Source: Planctomycetota bacterium (GTDB lineage: Bacteria > Planctomycetota > Planctomycetia > Pirellulales > Lacipirellulaceae). Taken from it: a stretch of 32,879 nt of DNA. The notes beneath the pieces were generated by a model, which saw only the letters and a program-made list of their open reading frames with translations, was not told the DNA's origin and made no database searches. Numbering within the stretch: the first letter of the stretch is position 1; every line of letters begins with the position of its first letter. The stretch covers positions 1 to 32,879 of the forward strand of contig JAJRWS010000239.1 in the NCBI GenBank assembly GCA_024276705.1. Reading direction: 5' to 3'. Of this stretch, positions 17,043 to 24,919 are shown piece after piece. The position numbers and the translations under genes are program-made.

Positions 17043-17264
17043 TAAGGAATGCTTCAAATATAACGTCCTGCTTGGGGATAGCCATGGAGAAGCACGCCAT
17101 ACAAATGTTTGAAGTGTGAACGATGATTGCTGAACTGCCTTGGGATCCATCCATTCCGATCAACAATCAACCATCTCACATCACTCATTCTCTTCCTCCT
17201 CAGGATGGAGGTTACCGCGACCTTGTATGGAAGCGCCGAAGTTATTGATGAGCAGCCGTCCCTA
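17043..17264 (-). repeat. ~220-bp dispersed repeat, copy B (inverted relative to copy A)
   Basis: The reverse complement starts TAGGGACGGCTGCTCATC and ends GAAGCATTCCTTA, closely matching copy A at 12762-12980. It has a three-base GCT duplication and a divergent middle. The outer TA falls in the aspartate aminotransferase stop codon (TAG, 17264-17262). The inner edge is 23 bases from the glgA start. The two copies bracket glgA and the GH57 gene. Confidence 0.82.
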
Positions 17265-18533
17265 AGTCCCCACGACCTCCCCAATCGCAGCCGCCAGGCG
17301 GTCCACATTGGCCGTATTGATGCCAGCCACGTTGATTCTGCCTGAACCGACGATGTAGACGGCGTGCTGCTCCCGGAGTTGGTCCACCTGCGCGCGGCTG
17401 AGCCCCGTATAAGAAAACATGCCCCGCTGGCCGATCATGAAAGAATAATCTTCCCGCACTCCGCGCTCATGAAGCTTACGGACCAAGAGTTGCCGCATAT
17501 TGCCAATTCGCTCTCGCATCTGGCCAAGTTCCTGCTCCCAGCGGGCCCGCCAGGTGTTGTCTCCCGTTGCCCCATCACCTCTTGCCTCATTCCCCCTTGC
17601 CTCATTCCCCCTTGCCTCATTCCCCCTTGCCTCATTCCCCAGCACCCAATTGACAATTTCCGCCCCATGCCGTGGAGGATTGGAATAATTTGTGCGGATG
17701 GTCCGTTTGACCTGGCTTTGCACCGCCTGGCTGTTTTCCGCCGTCTTACAGAGCACCGACAACGCCCCCACGCGCTCGCAGTAAAGCCCAAAATTCTTTG
17801 AGAACGAGCTGCAAACGATTAACTCTGCCCCATCTTGGCTGAATCGCCGTAAACTGGTCGCATCCTCTTCGATTCCTTCGGCAAAACCCTGGTAGGCAAA
17901 GTCGAGCAGTGGCAACAAACCCTGCTTGCGGACCGCCGCGACGATCGCCTGCCACTGGTCTGGGGTCGGGTCGATGCCGGTCGGATTGTGGCAGCAAGCA
18001 TGGAGGAGGATAATATCGCCCGCTGGAATTTTTCCAATCGATTCCAGCATGCGGTCGATGGCCAGACCGTGGGTCTGGGGGTCATAGTAGGCGTAGGTCT
18101 TTGTCGGGACCCGCGCGGCAGCGAAAATGTTGGGATGATTGGCCCAAGTGGGGTCACTGAGCCAGACGGTCGCTTGAGGCAAATGCGTGTGCAAAAAATC
18201 TGCTGCAACCCGTAATGCGCCAGTCCCGCCCGGAGTCTGAAACGTAGCGATCCGGCCTGCCTGGACCGCCTCATGATCTGTTCCCAGAAGCAGGTGCTGA
18301 ACCCTCTGGGCATACTCGGGAGAACCTGAAATGGGTAAATAACCCTTGCCGGTAGATTCTTCGGCCAGCCGTTTCTCTGCTTCACGGACGACTTCAAGCA
18401 CGGGGGTCTGGCCGCTATCATCCTGATAAACGCCCACACTCAGGTTGATCTTCTCCGAGCGTGAGTCGTTCCGGAAAGCTTCCGTCAAACCTAGAATAGC
18501 ATCTCTCGGAGCCGATGGGATGTTTTCAAACAT
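17262..18533 (-). CDS. aspartate/aromatic aminotransferase with a repeat insertion
   Basis: PLP-dependent class I aminotransferase interconverting aspartate (or aromatic amino acids) and 2-oxo acids. The 423 residues align throughout with E. coli AspC: INLSVGVYQDDSGQTPVL, QTPGGTGALRVAADFL, HACCHNPTGIDPT, DFAYQGFAEG, PLP lysine K246 in SSFSKNFGLYCERVG, NYSNPPRHGAEIV and GQRGMFSYTGLS. ATG 18533 gives the family start MFENIPSAPRDAILG; an upstream extension reads through a repeat and is rejected. Residues ~299-326 are an extra loop containing four GNEAR units, encoded by four identical 15-bp repeats, between NWVLGNE and WRARWEQEL, where AspC has only a few residues. It is probably surface-exposed. 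The gene is divergent from the inositol-phosphate synthase gene. Confidence 0.9.
   Translation of the reverse strand: MFENIPSAPRDAILGLTEAFRNDSRSEKINLSVGVYQDDSGQTPVLEVVREAEKRLAEESTGKGYLPISGSPEYAQRVQHLLLGTDHEAVQAGRIATFQTPGGTGALRVAADFLHTHLPQATVWLSDPTWANHPNIFAAARVPTKTYAYYDPQTHGLAIDRMLESIGKIPAGDIILLHACCHNPTGIDPTPDQWQAIVAAVRKQGLLPLLDFAYQGFAEGIEEDATSLRRFSQDGAELIVCSSFSKNFGLYCERVGALSVLCKTAENSQAVQSQVKRTIRTNYSNPPRHGAEIVNWVLGNEARGNEARGNEARGNEARGDGATGDNTWRARWEQELGQMRERIGNMRQLLVRKLHERGVREDYSFMIGQRGMFSYTGLSRAQVDQLREQHAVYIVGSGRINVAGINTANVDRLAAAIGEVVGT
17581..17640. repeat. four identical 15-bp tandem repeats inside the aminotransferase gene
   Basis: CTTGCCTCATTCCCC is repeated four times without a change. 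On the coding strand it reads as GNEAR repeats. Perfect identity at synonymous positions points to recent slippage expansion. Confidence 0.95.
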
Positions 18534-18542
18534 GGCGAATCT

Positions 18543-18583
18543 GGGGGCTGGGATCTGGGGACTGGGGACTTGGGAACTGGGGG
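18543..18583 (+). repeat. G-run tract, potential G-quadruplex
   Basis: Six runs of three to five G are separated by two to five bases, in variants of CTGGGGACT. It lies ten bases upstream of the aminotransferase start, in the template strand of its leader. Confidence 0.7.
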
Positions 18584-18599
18584 ATCTCCGTGGGGCTAA

Positions 18600-18698
18600 G
18601 GATCGTTCGAGAAATAACTGGCATGTTTCCAGGCCCCTCACCCTGCCCTCTCCCCAAAGGGGCGAGGGGACATCGGACAATTATTTCTCGAACGATCC
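18600..18698. mobile_element. 99-bp MITE-like element with perfect 18-bp terminal inverted repeats
   Basis: GGATCGTTCGAGAAATAA (18600-18617) is matched exactly by its reverse complement at 18681-18698. TAA flanks the element on both sides (18597-18599 and 18699-18701), as a three-base target duplication would. The centre carries a second inverted pair, CCCCTC and GAGGGG around CTCCCCAAAGGGG. No protein is encoded. TNA duplications of three bases are known for some IS5-family groups, so this may be a non-autonomous IS5 relative. It sits in the divergent region between the aminotransferase and inositol-phosphate synthase genes. Confidence 0.85.
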
Positions 18699-18882
18699 TA
18701 AGCACTTGCTTTCAACGCATGTTTGAATGGCTGAACGCCGACCTGCTTGCCGGTACTAGACCGTGCAATCGCTTCATGCGACAATCATAAACTCACACTC
18801 CATCCACCGCCAGTAGGCCGGTTTCCGCCCCCGCCGATTCTCGTTTCATCCACCCACACTCCAATTTCGGCAGAGATCGTTC

Positions 18883-20133
18883 ATGTCCAACCAGCGTTTG
18901 GGAATCTGGTTCATCGGGGCTCGTGGAGGGATTGCCACCACCGCGATGACGGGGTTGTTCGCCCTGCAAAAAGGCTTGACCCGTGGTACCGGGCTTGTCT
19001 CGGAACTGCCTCCTTTCACCCCGTTGAATTTGGCCGCCTGGGATCAGTTTGTGGTCGGTGGCCACGAAATTCGTGCCGTGTCGCTGGTTGCCGAAGCGGA
19101 GCGTTTGCATCGCGAAAGTCGTGTCCTGGATGCGAATTTACTAGCCGCCTGCCGAGAGGATCTGGAGCAGGCGGATCATAATATTTGCCCTGGAACTTTG
19201 TGGAATGTTGGTGAGACCATCCGCCAATTGGCCACGGATGCTCCGTACCAGGACCCGATTGCCGATCGTGATACCTCTGCCCTGCAGGTGGTCGAGTGTT
19301 TGAAAGCCGACTTGCAGGCATTCCGCCAGCAACATCAGTTGGCCGATGTGGTCGTTGTCAACGTCGCTTCGACCGAAGCCCCCCCAACTCCAGATTCGCG
19401 GGGGACGACTGCCGACGGTGGAACGCCCAAGCTGTGGCCCGACACCTGGCCAGAGATCGAGTCGCTAATCGCCCGGTCCGATTGCCCTCTGCCGGCAAGT
19501 TCCCTGTACGCCATTGCGGCACTCGACCAGGGGATGCCCTATATCAACTTCACTCCCTCACTAGGCTCCCAGCCACGAGGTTTGGATGATTTAGCCCGGC
19601 TCCGCAATACGTGCCATGCTGGCCGCGATGGTAAAACGGGCGAAACGCTCTTGAAAAGCGTCCTTGCCCCGATGTTTGCATCGCGGCATCTCGAAGTTTT
19701 GAGTTGGGTAGGGCACAATATTTTTGGCAACCTGGATGGCAAAGTGTTGGACAATCCTGCCAACAAGGCGGCCAAACTACAAAGCAAAGACCAGCTTCTC
19801 GGTGAAATTTTTGGCTACCATCCCGAAACACTCGTTTCCATTGAACACATTGCCAGTTTGGGAGATTGGAAAACGGCATGGGACCATATTCACTTCAAAG
19901 GATTTCTGGATACGCCGATGACGATGCAACTCACCTGGCAAGGTTGCGATTCCCTGCTGGCTGCTCCCTTAGTTCTCGACCTGGTTCGCTTTGCCCTGAT
20001 CGCCCGCGGGAAAGGCGAAACAGGCACTTTGACCTTCCTCAGTAGTTTTTTCAAGAGTCCACTGAACGTGGCGGAGCATGCGTTCGCCACGCAATATCAA
20101 TGGCTGCTCGACTGGGCGAAGCAGACATCATGA
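18883..20133 (+). CDS. ino1: inositol-3-phosphate synthase family protein
   Basis: NAD-dependent cyclisation of glucose 6-phosphate to myo-inositol 3-phosphate, the entry to inositol lipids and compatible solutes; cytoplasmic. 416 residues from ATG 18883. An N-terminal Rossmann segment is visible (LGIWFIGARGGIATTAMTG, about residues 6-24). DVVVVNVASTEAPP near 158-171 is the second nucleotide-binding edge. The C-terminal catalytic region has DGKTGETLLKSVLAPMF, WVGHNIFGNLDGKVLDNP and AAKLQSKDQLLGEIFGY. These correspond to the family blocks G-x-T-x-x-K-S-V-L, N-x-x-GN-x-DG-x-x-L and SK. The sequence is of the divergent type seen in planctomycetes and archaea rather than the yeast type. It is monocistronic and divergent from the aminotransferase gene. 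The inositol product is not proven. Confidence 0.85.
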   Translation: MSNQRLGIWFIGARGGIATTAMTGLFALQKGLTRGTGLVSELPPFTPLNLAAWDQFVVGGHEIRAVSLVAEAERLHRESRVLDANLLAACREDLEQADHNICPGTLWNVGETIRQLATDAPYQDPIADRDTSALQVVECLKADLQAFRQQHQLADVVVVNVASTEAPPTPDSRGTTADGGTPKLWPDTWPEIESLIARSDCPLPASSLYAIAALDQGMPYINFTPSLGSQPRGLDDLARLRNTCHAGRDGKTGETLLKSVLAPMFASRHLEVLSWVGHNIFGNLDGKVLDNPANKAAKLQSKDQLLGEIFGYHPETLVSIEHIASLGDWKTAWDHIHFKGFLDTPMTMQLTWQGCDSLLAAPLVLDLVRFALIARGKGETGTLTFLSSFFKSPLNVAEHAFATQYQWLLDWAKQTS

Positions 20134-20216
20134 GGCAGAGAGCAGAGCGCAGAGAGCGGAAAGCGGAGAGCAGAAAACAGGGCGCAGAGAGCAGAGAGCA
20201 GAGAGCGGAGAGCCGT
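20134..20216 (+). repeat. GCAGAGA-type heptamer tract
   Basis: About 80 bases of degenerate seven-base repeats (GCAGAGA, GCGGAGA) begin directly after the inositol-phosphate synthase stop. The tract is almost pyrimidine-free apart from the C of each unit. The rest of the 406-bp gap to the next gene holds no supported gene; a weak TTGCAT...GAATAT promoter candidate lies near 20283-20312. Confidence 0.75.
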
Positions 20217-20539
20217 TTTAGGGTGTGTGTATCTTTGTACTGCTTCACGACGGTACACGCTTCGGCGGTTCAACGGCTGGCCTTGCATGGAAAAAAATTG
20301 GCGGATTCGAATATTTTGTGCCGATTCGCCTTGACTCATGGGCAACAGAATTGGTTCAATGCGCGCAGTTAGGGGGCATTCAGACATTTTCCCCTCGGAG
20401 TTCCAGGACGCATTGCGGACAATTACAACGTTCCAAGGTCGTTCTGAGTTATTCTTTTGGTTCCCGTTCCTTCCAGTGTAGCGCCCGGAACGAGCACCAA
20501 ATCAATCATGGGCGCCATCAGGGAAGGAGCCACTTAGAC

Positions 20540-20845
20540 ATGGCTGCGAAGAAGAAAGCTACGAAGCGAACCACCAAGAAGACCGCCAAACGGTCCCCCA
20601 AGAAGAAAGCCGCGAAGAAGACGGCTAAGCGATCGCCAAAGAAGAAGGCGGCTACGAAGAAGAAAGCCGCAAAGAAGACAGCCAAGCGTTCGCCGAAGAA
20701 GAAGACGACCAAGCGGTCTCCTAAAAAGAAGGCGGCTACGAAGAAGAAAGCCGCAAAGAAGACAGCCAAGCGTTCGCCGAAGAAGAAGACGGCCCGGCGA
20801 AAAGTGGCTAAAAAGACAGCACGCAAGAAATCGACAAGAAAGTAA
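20540..20845 (+). CDS. histone H1-like DNA-binding protein with SPKK repeats
   Basis: A 101-residue, extremely basic protein made almost only of Lys, Ala, Thr, Arg, Ser and Pro. ATG 20540 follows the ribosome binding site GGGAAGGAG at 20521-20529. The core unit is (T)AKRSPKKKAA(T)KK. RSPKKK occurs five times. SPKK is the known minor-groove DNA-binding motif of sea urchin histone H1 tails, and Lys/Ala-rich H1-like proteins occur in chlamydiae (HctB) and planctomycetes. It probably compacts DNA in the condensed planctomycete nucleoid. A ~62-bp block is repeated identically with an 84-bp period (about 20642-20706 and 20726-20790), so length variation by recombination is expected. It has its own terminator and is monocistronic. 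Function is inferred from composition and motif. Confidence 0.88.
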   Translation: MAAKKKATKRTTKKTAKRSPKKKAAKKTAKRSPKKKAATKKKAAKKTAKRSPKKKTTKRSPKKKAATKKKAAKKTAKRSPKKKTARRKVAKKTARKKSTRK

Positions 20846-20880
20846 GATCGCCGGCTTGACCGGATATCCAGACTTCATCA

Positions 20881-20914
20881 AGCCAGTTGCGTCAGGTGCG
20901 CAACTGGCTTTTTT
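20881..20914 (+). terminator. strong rho-independent terminator after the histone-like gene
   Basis: AGCCAGTTGC (20881-20890) pairs perfectly with GCAACTGGCT (20900-20909). TTTTTT follows at 20909-20914, with a second T-run just after. Confidence 0.93.
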
Positions 20915-20930
20915 GCTTTTTGGGTACACT

Positions 20931-21427
20931 TTAGCCGTCTGAAGTATGATTCCATCGTGAGGAAAGAGTCAGGGGGCAAGCCCTCGTGTGTGGCACGTCC
21001 CTGGAGCCAGGGCAAGAGATGATGGGAAGGCGAACAGGCTCAAGCTCCCTGGCGAAGGGCGTGGTTGGCCCACGGTGGACACAACTGGGGCGTCCCGGGA
21101 CGACACCCCACGCCCTTCGGCACTTTTCGATTCTGCAAACAGATAACGCCGGGCCAAGATAACATCGGGCCACACCCCTACGGGTCCTTGGTGTCGGATC
21201 TTGATTTGCCTCAGGGCGCGGGCGCACGAGGCCGGGTGCGAAGTGCGTTCCCGCACCCCAGGGCCGACGTTGACCCCATGGGGTCAACCTGCTAGCTTGT
21301 TAAGCAGTGATTCTCACTTCACACCCACCTATTACCTCTGCCTGTTCCCCGGAAAATCGGCAACCTGAGAGATATTTCAGGCCAGAGAATCCAAACTTGG
21401 GGACGAGCTTGTTACCCTTGAGGTTGA
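20931..21427. other. ~500-bp non-coding region dense in palindromes
   Basis: No gene is supported. Inverted pairs include CGAAGGGCGTGG (about 21055-21066) with CCACGCCCTTCG (about 21108-21119), enclosing the self-complementary CGTCCCGGGACG (about 21091-21102). Further on, GGGTGCG pairs with CGCACCC (about 21234-21258), and the 20-bp perfect palindrome GTTGACCCCATGGGGTCAAC lies at 21269-21288. It may be a structured RNA, a mobile palindromic element or a replication/regulatory region. Confidence 0.6.
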
Positions 21428-22981
21428 TTGCTCACCTTGTCATCGAAAAAGTTGTCATCGAAGAAGGACCATTCGTCTGCCACGGGCCACCAGAATAGCG
21501 ACTCGCATGGGCCGGATAGCGACTCGCGTGGGCCGGTCGGTTCCGGTGATACCTCACCCGATTCGGCTGCTGAAAATTTGGGCGGGGATTCGGAGCTGGG
21601 CGGGGATTCGGATTTGGGCGATCTGGCTTCGGAAGTTACGACCGAAGCGGAGTCGGTCATCGTCCAATTTTCCGAGATGAGTCTTTCGGATGTCATGTTG
21701 CAGTCGCTTGCGCGGGCCGAGTACCATACCCCTTCTCCCGTCCAGTCGGGTATGATTCCCATTGCATTACAAGGAAAAGATGTCTTGGGCCAGGCCCGAA
21801 CAGGAACGGGTAAAACGGCCGCGTTTGCGATCCCGATCTTGGAACGTTTGGATCTTCAACCGCATCCGCGCGAGTCGTCGGCAGCCAAAACACCATCGAC
21901 AGGGCCATCGACTGGGCCAGCCAAGGAGGATTCGCCGCGCAAGGGGAAGTCCAAACGAAAAGTTCCCCGAGCCCTGGTGCTGGTGCCGACTCGAGAATTG
22001 GCGGTTCAGGTTCGCGATGAGATCGACAAACTGGCAAGTGGTCGGCGAATTACCTCCGTGGCTCTCTACGGGGGCAAACCAATCCGCGGACAAATTGCCA
22101 AATTGCAACGCGGAGTCGACCTGGTGATCGGCACGCCGGGGCGAATCCTCGATCACCTGTCACGGCAAACGCTTCAGCTCGACGGGCTGCTATGCGTGGT
22201 ACTGGACGAAGCGGACCGAATGTTGGATATCGGATTTCGCCCCGACATCGAGAAGATACTTCGCCGTTGTCCTGGTAAGCGGCAAACTCTGTTGCTCAGT
22301 GCGACGGTCGCTCCCGGCGTGGCTCGGCTCGCCAAGCGCTATATGTCGTCTCCCGAGATCATGGACTTCTCTCCGAAGACTAAAAGCGTCGAAACGATCG
22401 AGCAACATTATTTTTCGGTCGAAGCGGACCGTAAATACGATCTGCTCGTTCGTTTACTTCAACGTGAAAAGCCAGAGCAAGCCATCGTTTTTTGCCGAAC
22501 AAAACGTGGAACCGATCGGACCCAACGCAAATTGACCAGGAAATTCGACCAGGTCGATTGCATCCATGGCGACATGGCCCAGGGAGCACGGGACCAGGTC
22601 ATGCGAAAGTTTCGGGCCGGCGAAATTTGTATCCTGGTCGCCACCGATGTGGTGGGTCGAGGCATCGATGTCACTCGTATCTCGCATATCATCAATTACG
22701 ATATCCCCCAATCTTCCGATGATTATGTGCACCGGGTCGGGCGTACGGGCCGAATGGGCCGTGAAGGGGTTGCATACACGTTCGTGACCTCGGAAGAGGG
22801 AATCGAACTGACACGGATTGAGATGTTGATCAATCAACAGTTGAAAAGAGACGAGATCGAGGGGTTCCAGGCGGTGGCTAAAGCAGCCCCACCCCAAGAG
22901 GCACCCCAGGACCCGGAAAAGCCGGCTGGTCCCAGGCCACCCGGCAAACGAGCGCCGCGCCGGCATCGTCGCGGATTGTAG
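21428..22981 (+). CDS. DEAD-box ATP-dependent RNA helicase
   Basis: Unwinds RNA duplexes in ribosome assembly or RNA decay. 517 residues from TTG 21428, with GAGG five bases upstream; internal TTGs nearby are possible. Residues ~1-80 are an acidic Ser/Gly/Asp-rich tail with short internal repeats. The helicase core follows with Q-motif (FSEMSLSDVMLQSL and SPVQSGMIPIAL), motif I ARTGTGKTAAF, Ia VPTRELAVQV, Ib GTPGRIL, II LDEADRML, III SATV, IV AIVFCRTKRGT, V VATDVVGRGIDV and VI HRVGRTGRMG. An extra ~30-residue Ser/Thr/Pro/Lys insert (about 145-178) sits between motifs I and Ia. The C-terminus is Pro/Arg-rich (PPGKRAPRRHRRG), as in RhlE/CsdA types. It converges with the next gene at three bases. 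Confidence 0.93.
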   Translation: MLTLSSKKLSSKKDHSSATGHQNSDSHGPDSDSRGPVGSGDTSPDSAAENLGGDSELGGDSDLGDLASEVTTEAESVIVQFSEMSLSDVMLQSLARAEYHTPSPVQSGMIPIALQGKDVLGQARTGTGKTAAFAIPILERLDLQPHPRESSAAKTPSTGPSTGPAKEDSPRKGKSKRKVPRALVLVPTRELAVQVRDEIDKLASGRRITSVALYGGKPIRGQIAKLQRGVDLVIGTPGRILDHLSRQTLQLDGLLCVVLDEADRMLDIGFRPDIEKILRRCPGKRQTLLLSATVAPGVARLAKRYMSSPEIMDFSPKTKSVETIEQHYFSVEADRKYDLLVRLLQREKPEQAIVFCRTKRGTDRTQRKLTRKFDQVDCIHGDMAQGARDQVMRKFRAGEICILVATDVVGRGIDVTRISHIINYDIPQSSDDYVHRVGRTGRMGREGVAYTFVTSEEGIELTRIEMLINQQLKRDEIEGFQAVAKAAPPQEAPQDPEKPAGPRPPGKRAPRRHRRGL

Positions 22982-22984
22982 CGA

Positions 22985-24094
22985 TCAGTCCGAGGTGGCA
23001 AACTGGTCGCGGAGAAATTTTGCGGCCGTATCCCATTTTTCAGCAGCCTCTTGAAAGTCAACTCGCATTGCGAGGATGGTCCTAGGGGTTTCCACGCGTG
23101 GCTTCTTATCCGTCCCATCCTGCCAAGGGGCCACTTCCGGGTTCAGCGGAATTTGAGCGCTGGGACCTGCCGCCAGGTGACGCTCCGTGGCCGGAGAAAG
23201 AAGGAAGTCGACCAGACGATGGGCCGCTTGTGGGTGCGGTGCCCCGGCCAGGACCGCGACCGTATTGGGAATAAAGAGTGTACCTAACGCGTCTTCGGTT
23301 CGCACACCGGTTGTCGCCGGCTGGTCGGGATAGACAATCGCGACTGGCCGGCCACTTTCCAGCTCGATGATTGCGTCATCGGTGTCGGTCAGCCCAAAAG
23401 CCAATTGGCCCGTGCTCACGGCCCGTGCAACCTGCCTGTTCCCGGAAAGGATCTGAGCGTTGGCTTTTACCCGGCGAAAAAAATCTCGCGTCCGGACGTC
23501 ACCCCATACGGCAAACAGGCAGGCCGCGTGGCTGGCCGTGGTGCCGGCCAGTGGTTTGGCTATGCCGACCTTTCCTTTCCAGCGCATAGCCACCAGATCC
23601 TCCACCGAGTTGGGCCACTGGACCGCCGGTACAAGGCGTGTGTTCACCAGCAGCACGCGTGCGCGGGCGGCAAATCCATGCCAGGTCGCCTGGGGCGAGC
23701 GGCAGGTCTGGGGAAATAATTCGGCCTGTGGCGACCGGTAGGGCTGCAGCAGGCCGGCTCTTTCCAGCCGCAGCGTATTGATGATTTCATTGTTCCAGAA
23801 CACATCACAACGTGGCCGTCTGCGTTCGGCCATGATGGACTGGGTCAGGCCCACCGTCTTTGTGGCTTCGGTGTCAAATTTTGCCCGCACTCGGATTCCC
23901 GTCAGGCGGGTAAACTGATCGAACAGAGGTTGTGAGAATTCCTCGTCCAGGGCCGTATACACGACGACCTGGCGCGTTGGCTGGGTACCGCAACCCAGGT
24001 GGCCTGCCGAGAAGACCCCTGCGGCCAAACTCGCCAGTGTGGCCAGGATGAAACTTGTGAATAACGGCCGACCATGTAAATGCAATGGATTCAC
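22985..24094 (-). CDS. periplasmic solute-binding protein, iron(III)-transport type
   Basis: An extracytoplasmic binding protein of the class that includes FbpA/FutA, probably binding Fe3+ or another anion-coordinated ligand for an ABC transporter. 369 residues. The N-terminal signal region FTSFILATLASLAAGVFSAG is followed by HLGC, which could be an imperfect lipobox. Family blocks are VVVYTALDEEFSQPLFDQF, TGIRVRAKFDTEATKT, CDVFWNNEIINTL, FAARARVLLVNT, KGKVGIAKPLAGTTASHAA, GLTDTDDAI and GTLFIPNTVAVLAGAPHP. The Tyr pair that usually binds iron in this family is not evident near the C-terminal lobe, so the ligand is uncertain. No permease or ATPase gene is adjacent. Its start is only 26 bp from the divergent hydrolase gene. 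Confidence 0.82.
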   Translation of the reverse strand: MNPLHLHGRPLFTSFILATLASLAAGVFSAGHLGCGTQPTRQVVVYTALDEEFSQPLFDQFTRLTGIRVRAKFDTEATKTVGLTQSIMAERRRPRCDVFWNNEIINTLRLERAGLLQPYRSPQAELFPQTCRSPQATWHGFAARARVLLVNTRLVPAVQWPNSVEDLVAMRWKGKVGIAKPLAGTTASHAACLFAVWGDVRTRDFFRRVKANAQILSGNRQVARAVSTGQLAFGLTDTDDAIIELESGRPVAIVYPDQPATTGVRTEDALGTLFIPNTVAVLAGAPHPQAAHRLVDFLLSPATERHLAAGPSAQIPLNPEVAPWQDGTDKKPRVETPRTILAMRVDFQEAAEKWDTAAKFLRDQFATSD

Positions 24095-24120
24095 AGCTCA
24101 GGTAAAAGTACAATGGAGTG

Positions 24121-24912
24121 ATGAAGCTACTACTGCTCGGTACCACCGGCTACCATCCCAATGACCGCAGACAGACGGCTTGCCTGATGCTGCCCGAATT
24201 GGGAGTTCTCTTCGACGCGGGAACGGCCATGTATCGTGTCAGCGATCACCTGGCAACCGACACGCTCGACATCTTTCTCACCCATGCCCATCTGGATCAT
24301 GTCATTGGCCTGACGTACCTGTTCGACGTTCTGAAAAATCATCCGTTGCGGCAAGTGACCGTTCATGCCGAACAAGAAAAGCTTGATGCCTTGCGGTCGC
24401 ACCTTTTTGCCGACTTGTTGTTTCCCGTGATGCCTCCACTACGGATGCAACCACTGGCCCAACAGGTTCCACTGGCTCAACAGGTTTCACGGGCCCAACA
24501 AAATCCACGGACCGAGGGCCAACAGACTGATAAGGCCGTGTTGACACACTTCCCGTTGCGCCACCCGGGAGGATCGGTCGGCTACCGAGTGGACTGGCCG
24601 GACCGGTCGCTAGCCTACGTGACCGATACGGTGGCCGCCCCTGGAGTCGATTATATCGAAAAAATACGGGGCGTCGATCTATTGGTCCACGAATGCTACT
24701 TTGGGGATGAAAGCCAGCAGCAGGCGGAACTCACGGGCCATAGTTGCCTGACCCCGGTCGCCCAGGTGGCTGCGGCCGCTGGGGTAGGCCGTTTGGTGCT
24801 GGTCCATATCGATCCACGGCTGGACAACGACCGGCAGATTCGCCTTGATATCGCCCGGAAGATCTTCCCCAACACGCAGATCGGCATCGATCGCATGGAA
24901 CTGGAAATTTAG
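24121..24912 (+). CDS. metallo-beta-lactamase-fold hydrolase (RNase Z-like)
   Basis: A 263-residue metal-dependent hydrolase. ATG 24121 is chosen over GTG 24118. The signature THAHLDHVIGL (about residues 58-68) supplies HxHxDH. Further ligands are visible: H in HYP-like LTHFPLRHPGGSVGYR (about 142-157), D in VTDTVA (about 168-173), VHECYFGD and GHSCLTPVAQVA, and the final LVHIDPRLDND. The layout resembles RNase Z / ElaC and phosphodiesterase relatives. An insert of three 18-bp repeats (24451-24504, LAQQVP-like) lies in the middle. The substrate is unknown: tRNA 3' trailers or small phosphodiesters are options. It converges with the DNase I-like gene at seven bases. Confidence 0.85.
   Translation: MKLLLLGTTGYHPNDRRQTACLMLPELGVLFDAGTAMYRVSDHLATDTLDIFLTHAHLDHVIGLTYLFDVLKNHPLRQVTVHAEQEKLDALRSHLFADLLFPVMPPLRMQPLAQQVPLAQQVSRAQQNPRTEGQQTDKAVLTHFPLRHPGGSVGYRVDWPDRSLAYVTDTVAAPGVDYIEKIRGVDLLVHECYFGDESQQQAELTGHSCLTPVAQVAAAAGVGRLVLVHIDPRLDNDRQIRLDIARKIFPNTQIGIDRMELEI
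24451..24504 (+). repeat. three 18-bp tandem repeats within the hydrolase gene
   Basis: The unit is CCACTGGCCCAACAGGTT and variants; the first two copies differ by one base and the third is more diverged. It encodes LAQQV-type repeats in a loop of the metallo-hydrolase. Confidence 0.85.
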
Positions 24913-24919
24913 CAGGCGC

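Noticed and set aside
18534-18680. 49-residue N-terminal extension of the aminotransferase
   Set aside because: It translates the G-run tract and the MITE-like element; the family start is at MFENIPSAPRD.
20518-20929. Long minus-strand frames rich in Phe/Leu opposite the histone-like gene
   Set aside because: They are complements of Lys codons (AAG to CTT), not genuine membrane proteins.
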